A stretch of DNA of 56,075 bases, from NCBI RefSeq assembly GCF_022832435.1, contig NZ_JALHLF010000017.1, positions 1 through 56,075 of the forward strand. The letters run 5' to 3'. The DNA comes from Novosphingobium organovorum. Its GTDB lineage: Bacteria > Pseudomonadota > Alphaproteobacteria > Sphingomonadales > Sphingomonadaceae. The notes below the pieces were generated by a model. That model did no database searches. It had not been told where the DNA came from and saw only the letters and a list, made by a program, of their open reading frames with translations. Shown here in pieces: positions 16,277 to 24,759 of the stretch (positions are counted from its first letter, which is position 1; every line of letters begins with the position of its first letter). Both the position numbers and the translations under genes were made by a program.

Positions 16277-17410
16277 TTATGACCAGGTGAGAACGGGTTG
16301 GTGCCCGTTGTTTTCCGCCAAAGCTTCCTCTCGGTAGAGGCCAAGCGCGCGCATGACGGGAAGATCGTTGAACGTGAAGAGACAGGCATCCTCGTTGTCG
16401 GATGCGTTGGCGTGCTCGTGGTACATCCAGGACGGAACAACGAAGATGTCGCGTTCCTGCCAGTCGAAACGCTGCCCGTTGATGATCGAGTAGCCCTTGC
16501 CCTTGGCGCACTGGTAGACGAACGAGCCCGTCTGACGGTGCGCCTTGGTTTTCTCGCCCGGTCGCAGCAGCTGCATCGAGGCACCTATGGTCTGCATAAC
16601 GGGTCCGCCCGTATGGGGGTTCACGTATTCCATCAGCACGCCATCGTATGGCGAACCGTCGGTCACACGGGCAAACTTGCTAAGCGCCTCGTAGGTCGGC
16701 GCCCACTCGTACTTGAGCAGCGGCGAATAGGCCTTGGTCCAGACATGCCCCGCCGGACGCAGGCCGGTTCCGGCCCAGGTCGCAGTTGAATCGTCTATCG
16801 GAAAGGAAACGGCCTGCGCCAGATCGGGGTGCACTTCGTAGAAGTTGGCGTCGAGCGCATTCATCAGAGGAATATCGAGACCATCCTGCCAGATACAGGG
16901 GGTCCCGTCCTCGGCGACGCCATGTTCGTGCCAGGCGCCATTGGGCGTAAGCACGAAGTCATTCGCACCCAACGTCATCTTGTGCCCATCGACGTTGGTG
17001 AACGCGCCCTGCCCCTCCATGATGAAGCGCAGCGCCGAAGCCGAATGGCGGTGGCTGGAGGCCACTTCGCCCGGCCCCATCACCTGCAGGCCCGAATAGA
17101 GCCAACCACAGGCCGCCACGACATCGGCGCGGCCTGGATTTTCGAGAAAGACCACGCGCCGCCCCGCCTTTTCCGGCGTAACCAACTCGAGAGCCTTCAT
17201 GACATCGTTGCGCAGATCCTTGTAACGCCAGATCCAGGGCACCGACGTCGAGACCGGCTCCCACGGTTCGATCTTGTTTGCGACGGTCCACAGCGCGCCC
17301 GTTCCAAGCTCCTTGAGGCGCTTGTAATACGCAATGAGTTCGGGAGTGTCGGCCACGTTCGCGCGGCCCAGGATATCCTCGCGGTACTGATCAAACGACG
17401 TGTCTGTCAT
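16277..17410 (-). CDS. Gentisate 1,2-dioxygenase
   Basis: A 377-residue bicupin dioxygenase that opens gentisate to maleylpyruvate using Fe(II) and O2. The N-terminal cupin has the iron ligands His120 and His122 in SSHRHSASALRFIMEG and His161 in GAWHEHG, typical of gentisate and 1-hydroxy-2-naphthoate dioxygenases. The C-terminal cupin has KAHRQTGSFVYQ and WMYHEHAN. AGGAGG lies seven bases before the chosen ATG at 17410; the frame stays open upstream but through operator sequence. The FAH hydrolase follows. The upstream gap holds the regulon palindromes. Confidence 0.92.
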   Translation of the reverse strand: MTDTSFDQYREDILGRANVADTPELIAYYKRLKELGTGALWTVANKIEPWEPVSTSVPWIWRYKDLRNDVMKALELVTPEKAGRRVVFLENPGRADVVAACGWLYSGLQVMGPGEVASSHRHSASALRFIMEGQGAFTNVDGHKMTLGANDFVLTPNGAWHEHGVAEDGTPCIWQDGLDIPLMNALDANFYEVHPDLAQAVSFPIDDSTATWAGTGLRPAGHVWTKAYSPLLKYEWAPTYEALSKFARVTDGSPYDGVLMEYVNPHTGGPVMQTIGASMQLLRPGEKTKAHRQTGSFVYQCAKGKGYSIINGQRFDWQERDIFVVPSWMYHEHANASDNEDACLFTFNDLPVMRALGLYREEALAENNGHQPVLTWS

Positions 17411-17430
17411 GTATGCCTCCTGATGAGTTA

Positions 17431-17472
17431 TTACAGGCCTAAAACAATTTGAAAAAAGTGTCAAATGCAACT
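17431..17472. promoter_or_regulatory. Operator/promoter between gentisate dioxygenase and nitrilase
   Basis: TTACAGGCCTAAAACAAT at 17431-17448 and AGTGTCAAATGCAACT at 17457-17472 match the two blocks seen before the hydroxylase gene. On the minus strand TTGACA precedes TAGGCC by 17 bases. From the outer TTGCAT of the palindrome the distance is 23. The region serves the dioxygenase and possibly the divergent nitrilase. Confidence 0.6.
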
Positions 17473-17525
17473 ATTAAGGTCGGCGTTGTCGCGGATTTTC
17501 CACGATTCTGACCGGAAGGAGTTTC

Positions 17526-18464
17526 ATGTCCCAATCCTTCAAAGCCGCTGTAATCCAGGCGGCTTCCATTCCCGCCGATTCTCTGGCGGCGGCCCGTAAA
17601 GCCGCCGATCTGGTGCGCGAAGCCGCCGCTGCCGGCGCCAGCCTGCTCGTCTTCCCCGAAGCGTTCCTGGGCGGCTATCCCAAGGGCGCTTCGTTCGGAA
17701 CGCCGGTCGGAATGCGAAAGCCGCAAGGTCGCGACGATTTTCGCGCCTACCATGCGGCTGCGATCGACTTGGACGGTCCGGAAGTCGATATCCTGGCGGA
17801 AGCCACCGCGCAGACCGGCGTCTTCCTCGTCATCGGCGTCATCGAACGGGACGGAGGCACGGTCTATTGCACGGCGCTGTTCTTCGATGGCGAGAAGGGC
17901 CTCATCGCCAAACACCGCAAACTCATGCCGACAGGTGCGGAACGGCTCATCTGGGGCTTCGGAGATGGGTCGACCCTGCCCGTCATCGACACGCCCCTCG
18001 GCAAGATCGGCGCCGTCATCTGCTGGGAAAACTACATGCCCATGCTGCGCATGGCGATGTACGATCAGGGCATTGCGCTTTACTGTGCGCCGACGGCGGA
18101 CGATCGCGACGGCTGGGCTTCCACCATGCAGCATATCGCGCTCGAAGGGCGCTGCTTCGTCCTGTCCTCATGCCAACACATCACTCGTGGTGCCTACCCG
18201 GCCGATTACGATTGCGCACTGGGCGATGATCCCGAAACGGTCCTCATGCGCGGCGGGTCGATGATCGTCGACCCGCTGGGTCAGGTCCTGGCCGGCCCCG
18301 ACTATTCCGGCGAAACCATCCTGTACGCCGATATCGACCGCCAGCAGGTCGTGCGCGGCAAGTACGATTTCGACGTCGTGGGCCACTATGCCCGTCCCGA
18401 CGTCTTCAATCTGTCCGTCAACGTGGCACCGCAACGCGCGGTAAACCGTCAGGGCGAGGAGTAA
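17526..18464 (+). CDS. Nitrilase (EC 3.5.5 type)
   Basis: A 312-residue C-N hydrolase of the nitrilase branch. The catalytic triad is visible as Glu45 (LLVFPEAFLGGYP), Lys132 (KHRKLMPT) and Cys166 (GAVICWENYMP). The C-W-E-N-Y-M-P context and the GGYPKG stretch are those of true nitrilases, which turn a nitrile into an acid and ammonia. It is divergent from gentisate dioxygenase and six bases before a flavin reductase. A plant-type aromatic nitrile, such as one derived from a cyanogenic glycoside or indoleacetonitrile, would fit the cluster, but no evidence fixes the substrate. Confidence 0.9.
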   Translation: MSQSFKAAVIQAASIPADSLAAARKAADLVREAAAAGASLLVFPEAFLGGYPKGASFGTPVGMRKPQGRDDFRAYHAAAIDLDGPEVDILAEATAQTGVFLVIGVIERDGGTVYCTALFFDGEKGLIAKHRKLMPTGAERLIWGFGDGSTLPVIDTPLGKIGAVICWENYMPMLRMAMYDQGIALYCAPTADDRDGWASTMQHIALEGRCFVLSSCQHITRGAYPADYDCALGDDPETVLMRGGSMIVDPLGQVLAGPDYSGETILYADIDRQQVVRGKYDFDVVGHYARPDVFNLSVNVAPQRAVNRQGEE

Positions 18465-18470
18465 GCATAC

Positions 18471-19127
18471 ATGGAATTCGATTTTAGCCAGCTGAGCCCG
18501 CCCGACCGCTACAAGCTCATGGGATCGAGCGTCTGTCCGCGGCCGATCGCCTGGGTCACCACCCTGAACGAGGACGGCTCGGTGAATACGGCGCCCTACA
18601 GCTTCTTCAACGTCATGAGCGCGGAACCCCCGCTGCTGGCCCTGGGGATGATGCGCAAGCCAGACATGGACTTCAAGGACACGCCTGCCAACATCCGGCG
18701 CACCGGTGAATTCGTCGTGAACCTCGTGAATGAGGAAAACGCTGAGGCGATGAACTTTACCTGCATCGACAGCCCTCCCGGTTTCGATGAGCTTGCCGCT
18801 GCCGGACTGGAAACCGCGCCTTCAAGTGCCGTGGCCCCCCCCCGCATTGCCTCCGCTCCGGTCTCGATGGAGTGCCGGACGTTCGAAACGGTCGAGACCA
18901 CTCATTCGACGATTGTGCTTGGTCAAATACTGCGCTTCCACATTGGCGATCGCTTCGTGAACCCGGACAACCTCCATGTCGACGCCCTGCCGATGGGACT
19001 GGTCGCGCGTATGCACGGCGCTGGCTGGTACACGCGCGCTACCGATCTTTTTCAAATGACCCGTCCCGTCTTCGCGCAATGGCAAGCGGATCAGGAGCAA
19101 GCCGAACAGGCATCGGCGCAAGACTAA
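18471..19127 (+). CDS. Flavin reductase family protein (DIM6/NTAB type)
   Basis: A 218-residue FMN-binding split-barrel protein. The signature is RPIAWVTTLNEDGSVNTAPYSFFNVMSAEPPLLALGM at about residues 23-60, followed by the NIRRTGEFVVNLV stretch. Members bind FMN and reduce it or act as small oxidoreductases. It is cotranscribed with the nitrilase and ends before a strong terminator. It might supply reduced flavin to the two-component oxygenase at 32286. The role here is not provable from sequence. Confidence 0.82.
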   Translation: MEFDFSQLSPPDRYKLMGSSVCPRPIAWVTTLNEDGSVNTAPYSFFNVMSAEPPLLALGMMRKPDMDFKDTPANIRRTGEFVVNLVNEENAEAMNFTCIDSPPGFDELAAAGLETAPSSAVAPPRIASAPVSMECRTFETVETTHSTIVLGQILRFHIGDRFVNPDNLHVDALPMGLVARMHGAGWYTRATDLFQMTRPVFAQWQADQEQAEQASAQD

Positions 19128-19183
19128 ACTCGGGCGAACCCGCCAAACGCGCTGTCCCGGTAGACAGTGGCTGATACAAAAAA

Positions 19184-19219
19184 GGGACCAGACTGACACG
19201 ACAGCCTGGTCCCTTTTTT
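19184..19219. terminator. Bidirectional terminator
   Basis: GGGACCAG at 19184-19191 pairs with CTGGTCCC at 19206-19213. A T-run follows on the plus strand and an A-run precedes the stem, so it can stop both the nitrilase operon and the converging epimerase operon. Confidence 0.85.
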
Positions 19220-19270
19220 ATCTCCATTCCAAATGGTCACCTCGTGCGCGATGGGATCAAACAATCAAAG

Positions 19271-20332
19271 TCAATCGCCGCCAATCCCCATCAGCCGGGC
19301 GTTGAGCGCCCGGTCTGAACCGCTATCGGCAAAGTCGTCGAAGGCCTTGTCCGTGACACGGATGATATGCTCGGCGATGAACGGCGCGCCCTGCGCAGCT
19401 CCCTGCTCGGGATGTTTCAAGGCGCACTCCCATTCCAGCACTGCCCAGCCGTCAAAATCGTACTGTGCCAACTTTGCGAATATCTGCCTGAAATCGACTT
19501 GCCCATCCCCAAGGCTGCGGAAACGCCCCGGACGGTCGATCCAGTTCTGATAGCCACCGTATACGCCCACCTTGCCCGATGGCCGAAACTCGGCGTCTTT
19601 CACGTGAAAGCATTTGATGCGCTCGTGATAGATATCGAGAAAGGCCAGGTAGTCGAGCTGCTGCAGGACGTAATGGCTGGGATCGTAGAGTATGTTCGCG
19701 CGCGGGTGGTGCCCGACGCGGTCCAGGAACATCTCGAAGGTGATCCCATCGTGGAGGTCTTCGCCTGGATGAATTTCGTATCCGATATCGACGCCATTCT
19801 CGTCGAACACGTCGAGGATCGGCTTCCAGCGGCGCGCGAGTTCATCGAACGCATCCTCGACAAGGCCAGCCGGGCGCTGGGGCCACGGGTAGAAATACGG
19901 CCAGGCCAGCGCCCCGGAAAAGCTGGCGTGTGTCCGCAGCCCAAGGCGCCGCGAAGCCCGCGCGGCAAGCTTCATCTGGGCAACGGCCCATTCCTGGCGG
20001 GCCTTGGGATTGCCACGCACGTGCGGTGCGGCAAAGCCGTCGAACTGTGCGTCATAAGCCGGGTGGACGGCAACCAGCTGTCCCTGCAGATGGGTCGAAA
20101 GCTCGGTAATCGCGACCCCCTTATCGGCGAGCATCCCGGTGATTTCGTCGCAATAGGTCTGGCTTTCCGCTGCCGTTTCCAGATCGAACAGGCGCGTGTC
20201 GTTGCTGGGAATTTGGATGCCCTTGTAGCCGAGTGAGGCAGCCCATTGCGCGATACTTTCCAGGCTGTCGAACGGGGCCTCGTCACCCGCAAACTGGGCG
20301 AGGAAGAGGGCCGGTCCCTTGATGGTCTTCAT
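19271..20332 (-). CDS. Sugar phosphate isomerase/epimerase-like TIM barrel protein
   Basis: A 353-residue xylose-isomerase-like TIM barrel. Metal-site residues are visible in GYEIHPGEDLHDG (Glu and His), NILYDPSHYVLQ (Asp and His), CFHVKDAEF and WAVLEWECALKHPEQG. It is the last gene of a minus-strand operon with an MFS transporter and a Gfo/Idh/MocA dehydrogenase, overlapping the MFS gene by four bases (ATGA). In several deglycosylation systems, proteins of this fold act on 3-keto-glycosides as epimerases or beta-eliminating lyases. That role is proposed here from context and not from sequence alone. Confidence 0.85.
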   Translation of the reverse strand: MKTIKGPALFLAQFAGDEAPFDSLESIAQWAASLGYKGIQIPSNDTRLFDLETAAESQTYCDEITGMLADKGVAITELSTHLQGQLVAVHPAYDAQFDGFAAPHVRGNPKARQEWAVAQMKLAARASRRLGLRTHASFSGALAWPYFYPWPQRPAGLVEDAFDELARRWKPILDVFDENGVDIGYEIHPGEDLHDGITFEMFLDRVGHHPRANILYDPSHYVLQQLDYLAFLDIYHERIKCFHVKDAEFRPSGKVGVYGGYQNWIDRPGRFRSLGDGQVDFRQIFAKLAQYDFDGWAVLEWECALKHPEQGAAQGAPFIAEHIIRVTDKAFDDFADSGSDRALNARLMGIGGD

Positions 20333-21543
20333 GACCTTTTCTCCGATGCGTGTGTCGCCGTTCGGTTCTGGAACAAAAGGGCGAACAGGAGTGCGACGAT
20401 GGCCGCGAGGAGCGCAGGAACTGTCCAGAAGCGGGTCCAGTCGTGCATCCCGTGCGCGGCGGCGGCGTTCGCGTTGAACACAGCGTTGGCGAGCAGGCTA
20501 CCGACAATCGACCCCACTCCCCAGGTTACGAGGGCCAGGAACGATTGCGCGCGCGCGCGCGATTCGACCGGGAAACGCTGATCGACCCAGATCTGACCTG
20601 CGACCAGGAAGAAATCGTAACACACACCGTGCAGCGCCAAGCCAGCCAGCAGCATCGGGTAGTCGGGCCCTTGCGCATCGAAACCATAGGCGAACAGGAT
20701 ATAGCGGGCCGTCCAGGCCAGCATTCCGACCAGGAGAACCGCCTTCATACCGAACCAGCGCAGGAACACCGGCAGCAACAGCAGAAAGCCAACCTCCGAC
20801 ACCTGTCCAATGGTCTGCACACCCGCAGCCCCCTGAACGCCTACGGCGACCAGAAAGGCGTTGGCATAGGCATAATAGAAGCTCAGCGGCACCATCAGCA
20901 ACAAGGAGCACGCTACCAGCGTCCAGAACGATCGGTCTCCCGAACGAATGGCGTCAATCCCGAGAAGTGCCCATAGCGTCTTGGGGGCATCCCCAGCTCC
21001 CGGTGGCGTCGCAGGCAGGGTAAAGCAGTACAGGCCATAGACGACCGAAGCCCCGGCAGCCAGGCGGATCGGCCAGGTGGATTGTTCCGCGTGGAGCCAG
21101 CCAACCAGCAACCCGGCAACGATCCACCCCAACGTGCCCAGCACACGAATGGCAGGAAACTCCCGCTCGGTGTTCTCCATCGCGCCAAAGGCGATCGTGT
21201 TCACCAACGCCAACGTGGGCATGTAGGCCATCAGCGTTCCCAGCGTGAACAGGAACACAATAGCCGGGTTGGCTCCCGCGAGCGAAAGGCCGGTGAGCGC
21301 TGCCGCGCCCAGCAATTGCAGGATCCCGGTCAGGATGTGCGCCGAAAGATAGCGATCGGCGATTGCCCCCACGAACAGGGGCGAGAGGATCGCAGCAAGG
21401 CCTTGCGCCGAGAACATGGTTCCTATCCACGTATCCAGGCCGATTTTCGCAAGGTAGCTGCCAAAAGGCACCCACCAGGCACCCCATACGAAGAATTGCA
21501 GGAACATCATCAGCGACAGGCGCAGCCGCATCGAAAAAGTCAT
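20329..21543 (-). CDS. MFS transporter, nucleoside:H+ symporter-like
   Basis: A 404-residue membrane protein with twelve predicted hydrophobic segments, beginning MRLRLSLMMFLQFFVWGAWWVPFGSYL. The FFVWGAWW start is characteristic of the NHS/LacY-like group, which in sphingomonads and Bacteroidetes often sits with sugar dehydrogenases and epimerases. It would import a sugar or glycoside with protons. The ATG at 21541-21543 is used; the upstream extension of the frame has no family similarity. It is flanked in the operon by Gfo/Idh/MocA (74 bases upstream) and the epimerase-like gene (overlapping). Confidence 0.85.
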   Translation of the reverse strand: MTFSMRLRLSLMMFLQFFVWGAWWVPFGSYLAKIGLDTWIGTMFSAQGLAAILSPLFVGAIADRYLSAHILTGILQLLGAAALTGLSLAGANPAIVFLFTLGTLMAYMPTLALVNTIAFGAMENTEREFPAIRVLGTLGWIVAGLLVGWLHAEQSTWPIRLAAGASVVYGLYCFTLPATPPGAGDAPKTLWALLGIDAIRSGDRSFWTLVACSLLLMVPLSFYYAYANAFLVAVGVQGAAGVQTIGQVSEVGFLLLLPVFLRWFGMKAVLLVGMLAWTARYILFAYGFDAQGPDYPMLLAGLALHGVCYDFFLVAGQIWVDQRFPVESRARAQSFLALVTWGVGSIVGSLLANAVFNANAAAAHGMHDWTRFWTVPALLAAIVALLFALLFQNRTATHASEKRS

Positions 21544-21617
21544 GATCGTTGTCCTCTCCCGCGCTGCGGGCGATCCCTCGCAGCGCATCCATCGCCTTAC
21601 CAAAGGCGGGACCGCAG

Positions 21618-22766
21618 CTATCCGTTGTGCACCGCGACCCAATGCCAGCGACCATCCGCCGAACTGCTCGCGATAGCCGCATCGACAAAGGCCATGCAGC
21701 GAAGCCCAGCCTCGATGGGCGCGAAGGCTGGCATCGCAACGGTCCGTCCGGCCACGGTATCGGAAAAATCGCGGTAGATGTTCGCGAAGGCTTCGATGAA
21801 GCCCTCAGGATGCCCCCCCGGCGTACGACAACCGGTGCGCACGGCCTCTTCAAGCCATGCCTGATCCGACCCCGCGCGCCAGACCTGCTCCGGCTTTCCG
21901 CGCGAAAGGAGACGCAGCGCGTTGGGCTCTTGCTGCGCCCAGTGCAACGAGGCCTTTTCGCCCCAGATCGCAATCGACAGACCGTTGGCCTCACCGGCAC
22001 AGACCTGGCTGGCAATCAACGTGCCCTTCCCTCCTCCGGAAAGGGCAAAAAGGGCCGCACCGTCATCATCAAGACGGCGCCCTTCCAGAGTCGCGCGCAA
22101 ATCGGCGCTCAAACGCACGATCGTTTCGCCTGTCAACGTTTCAACGAGATTGAAAGCGTGCGAGCCGATGTCACCGAACGCGCCGGCTGGACCGGCCTGG
22201 GCGGGATCGAGGCGCCACGCGGCCTGCTTTCCGCCCTCGTCCTCGGACGCGCCAAGCCAGCCCTGAATGTAGCTTACCGCGACCCGGCGAACCGCGCCCA
22301 ATTCCCCTTTCGCCACCATGGCCCGCGCTTGCAGGGCCATCGGATAGGCGATGTAAGGATGGGTCACGCCGACAAGCCGGCCTGTGCGTTGGGCCGCCTG
22401 CGCAATCGCGCGCGCCGCAGACAGACCGTCCGCGAGCGGCTTTTCCAGCAAGACATCGAAGCCCGCTTCCATCGCGGCGATGGCCGCCGGTGCGTGCACG
22501 GCGTTAGGGGCGACGATCGCGACGAACTGGGCACGCTGCCCCTCGGGTCGCGCCGCCTCGTCGGACAAAAGGGTTTCCCACCCGGCATGACAGCGGTGCG
22601 GATCAAGGCCCAATTGCACACCGGTCGCTTGCGAATTGTGCGCGTCGCGACTGAACGCACCGGCCACGAGTTCGCAGTTGCCAGAAAGAGCCGCAGCCAT
22701 CCGGTGAATGGGACCGATGAACGCACCGCCTCCCCCTCCGACCATCGCAAAGCGAACCGACGTCAT
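21618..22766 (-). CDS. Gfo/Idh/MocA family oxidoreductase
   Basis: A 382-residue NAD(P)-dependent sugar dehydrogenase. The Rossmann motif is MVGGGGGAFIGPIHR at 7-21, the conserved EKP is in VLLEKPLADGLSAA, and GDIGSHAFNLVETL holds the catalytic histidine region. Family members oxidise or reduce sugar hydroxyls, often at C3. It is the first gene of the operon Gfo-MFS-epimerase. Its promoter carries the same two-block motif as the aromatic operons, linking sugar removal with aromatic breakdown. The frame stays open upstream to 22925 through the operator, so the ATG at 22764-22766 is preferred. Confidence 0.87.
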   Translation of the reverse strand: MTSVRFAMVGGGGGAFIGPIHRMAAALSGNCELVAGAFSRDAHNSQATGVQLGLDPHRCHAGWETLLSDEAARPEGQRAQFVAIVAPNAVHAPAAIAAMEAGFDVLLEKPLADGLSAARAIAQAAQRTGRLVGVTHPYIAYPMALQARAMVAKGELGAVRRVAVSYIQGWLGASEDEGGKQAAWRLDPAQAGPAGAFGDIGSHAFNLVETLTGETIVRLSADLRATLEGRRLDDDGAALFALSGGGKGTLIASQVCAGEANGLSIAIWGEKASLHWAQQEPNALRLLSRGKPEQVWRAGSDQAWLEEAVRTGCRTPGGHPEGFIEAFANIYRDFSDTVAGRTVAMPAFAPIEAGLRCMAFVDAAIASSSADGRWHWVAVHNG

Positions 22767-22831
22767 ACCATCCTTCCCGAAAACCGATTTCACAAAGCCT
22801 CGACACACAGGGGGTGACGGCTCGGCGATTC

Positions 22832-22868
22832 GTTTTAAGCCTGCAGCAATTAACATGCATATGCAACT
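22832..22868 (-). promoter_or_regulatory. Operator/promoter of the Gfo/Idh/MocA operon
   Basis: ACATGCATATGCAACT at 22853-22868 and GTTTTAAGCCTGCAGCAAT at 22832-22850 correspond to the two blocks seen at the aromatic operons. On the minus strand TTGCAT is followed by CAGGCT after 17 bases. The order relative to the gene is the same as at the other sites. Confidence 0.55.
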
Positions 22869-22986
22869 GTCTTGCCTGGCTCGACCGTTCTGTTCCGACA
22901 AAAAGAACTCCGATTCGAACGGCACAGGCCATCGCTCTGAGCGCGCCGGCGGACCCGCACATAGGGGTCGACGACGGAATGCTCCA

Positions 22987-23083
22987 AGTGCAGCATATGC
23001 GCACTAACCTTCGGGCAGATCGGAAAAAAGTACGATGAAATGCCAACCTACATTTCACCTTGATTGTTTAGGCTTAAATCAAT
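22987..23083 (+). promoter_or_regulatory. Possible fifth regulon site before the AAHS permease
   Basis: AGTGCAGCATATGCGCACT at 22987-23005 is a palindrome related to the one at 11209. ATTGTTTAGGCTTAAATCAA at 23063-23082 resembles the second block. They are 56 bases apart rather than 3-8, so this is a weaker member of the set. Confidence 0.4.
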
Positions 23084-23230
23084 ACCACTGTAATCAAAGG
23101 CGCCTCGAGACAAGCCGGACCCACCATGCGGGGAAGAAGTTCATGCACGCCACTACCCAATGCCGACCGACCCGGCATAGCGTCCACGCGACGCGATGCC
23201 CGCAAGTCACGACGCCATCCTGCACATCTG

Positions 23231-23308
23231 CGGGCAATAGAATCTCCTCCCCTATTGCCCGCCGGCCCGCACCCTCGCCCCGGCCCGGTCCGGCGGCAAG
23301 GGTGCGGG
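23231..23308 (+). promoter_or_regulatory. Two tandem hairpins in the leader of the AAHS operon
   Basis: CGGGCAATAG at 23231-23240 pairs with CTATTGCCCG at 23252-23261. Then CCCGCACCCT at 23266-23275 pairs with AGGGTGCGGG at 23299-23308. The pair lies 41 bases before the permease start, after a leader of about 150 bases that follows the operator. There is no U-run, so attenuation is possible but unproven. Confidence 0.45.
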
Positions 23309-23348
23309 TTGCTCCGCTCTCGGCCCATTCGAATGCAAGGTGCTGCTC

Positions 23349-24674
23349 ATGACCGCTCCCCTGGCGCCCACCGCCGCACAGCCAGCGCCTTATACGCCCG
23401 TGACGCCCAAGGGACTGCGCACTTCGCGCATGGTCACGGCCATCTGCTGGTTTGCCTTGGTCTGCGAAGGCTACGACCTGGGATCACTGGGGGCCGTGCT
23501 GCCTCGCATGCTCGTGTACAAGCCCTGGTCGCTCACACCGACCATGGCCGGAGCGATGGCCAGCGCAGCGCTGGCCGGGGCTTTCTTCGGTGGATACCTA
23601 TTGGGTATGTTCGGGGACCGTTTCGGCCGCAAGCCCGCTTTTCTGATCTGTCTCACCGTATTTTCGGCGGCTACCGGCCTTGCCGCCTTCGCCGCGAGCC
23701 CGCTCGAATTCGCGTTCTGGCGTTTCATCGCCGGTGTGGGGATCGGGGGCATCGTCCCGGCATCGTCCTCGCTGACGACCGAATTCGCGCCGAGGGGCCA
23801 GGCGAACAAGGCCTTTGCGATCATGTTCTCGGGCTATTCCCTGGGCATCTTCGGGTCTGCCGTGATGTCCTATTTCATCGTTCTGGACTTTGGCTGGCGC
23901 ATGGTCTTTGCCATTGGCGCACTACCGCTGTTGCTGGTTCCGATCTTTGCCTGGCTGCTGCCCGAATCACTGAACTTTCTGCAATCGGCAGGCCGTCATG
24001 GCACGGCGCAGGCGCTCAGCGCCAAACTGGGCGTACCCATGCCCGAACCCGAGACTGCCCCCGACACGGGAGCCGAGCCCAAGGCGGGACTGCGTGCGCT
24101 CTTTGCCCGGGGCAATGCCCTCGCCACGACCGGCTTCTGGCTGGCGACGTTCATGGACATGATTCTCGTCTACGGGCTCAATACCTGGCTTCCCGAAATC
24201 ATGCGCGCGGCGGGCTACGATCTTGGTCCAAGCATCCTGTTCCTGGGCGTGTTCGCCCTGGCTTCCGCGGTAGGCGGCGTCCTTCTCGGTGCCATCGCCG
24301 ACCGGGTCGGACGCAGATTGACGATCATCGCCTCCTTCACCATGGGCGCCGTGATGATCGTGCTCCTCGCGTTTCCCTGGCCGCTCCCGGTCACGTACGC
24401 GATTGTCGGCCTGGCCGGGATTGGCAGCGTGTCTGCCGCCGTGCTCGTAACGAGCTACCTTGCGGCGTATTTCTCGGCCCGGTTGCGCGCAACGGCGGTC
24501 GGGACCTGCATCAGCTTTTCGCGTTTCGGCGCCGTGTGCGGTCCGATGATGGGGGCGATGATCGCCCAATACCATCTGCCAACCGCCTGGAACTTCCTGT
24601 TCTTCGCCCTGGCCGCCCTGCTCGCCGGTGCGTCGATCCTTCTTGTCCCGCCCCGCCATGGGGTAAAAGGATGA
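23349..24674 (+). CDS. MFS permease, aromatic acid:H+ symporter (AAHS) type
   Basis: A 441-residue transporter of twelve membrane segments. The first helix region CWFALVCEGYDLGSLGAVLP has the acidic E-G-Y-D motif of AAHS proteins such as PcaK, BenK and MhpT. Loop 2-3 reads GMFGDRFGRKPAFL, and the loop 8-9 copy reads GAIADRVGRRLTII. It probably imports an aromatic acid or phenolic compound. It precedes the TAT lipoprotein and GMC genes on the same strand by 85 bases, so the transported compound may be what the periplasmic dehydrogenase releases. The ATG at 23349 is preferred over an in-frame start nine bases earlier. Confidence 0.88.
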   Translation: MTAPLAPTAAQPAPYTPVTPKGLRTSRMVTAICWFALVCEGYDLGSLGAVLPRMLVYKPWSLTPTMAGAMASAALAGAFFGGYLLGMFGDRFGRKPAFLICLTVFSAATGLAAFAASPLEFAFWRFIAGVGIGGIVPASSSLTTEFAPRGQANKAFAIMFSGYSLGIFGSAVMSYFIVLDFGWRMVFAIGALPLLLVPIFAWLLPESLNFLQSAGRHGTAQALSAKLGVPMPEPETAPDTGAEPKAGLRALFARGNALATTGFWLATFMDMILVYGLNTWLPEIMRAAGYDLGPSILFLGVFALASAVGGVLLGAIADRVGRRLTIIASFTMGAVMIVLLAFPWPLPVTYAIVGLAGIGSVSAAVLVTSYLAAYFSARLRATAVGTCISFSRFGAVCGPMMGAMIAQYHLPTAWNFLFFALAALLAGASILLVPPRHGVKG

Positions 24675-24759
24675 CAGTCTGGACGTGCCGTGGCGCGCGC
24701 GCCCCACGTAACGTGCCTGTATATACCGCCAAGGTGTCGCCAAGGTAACGAGGATCCCC

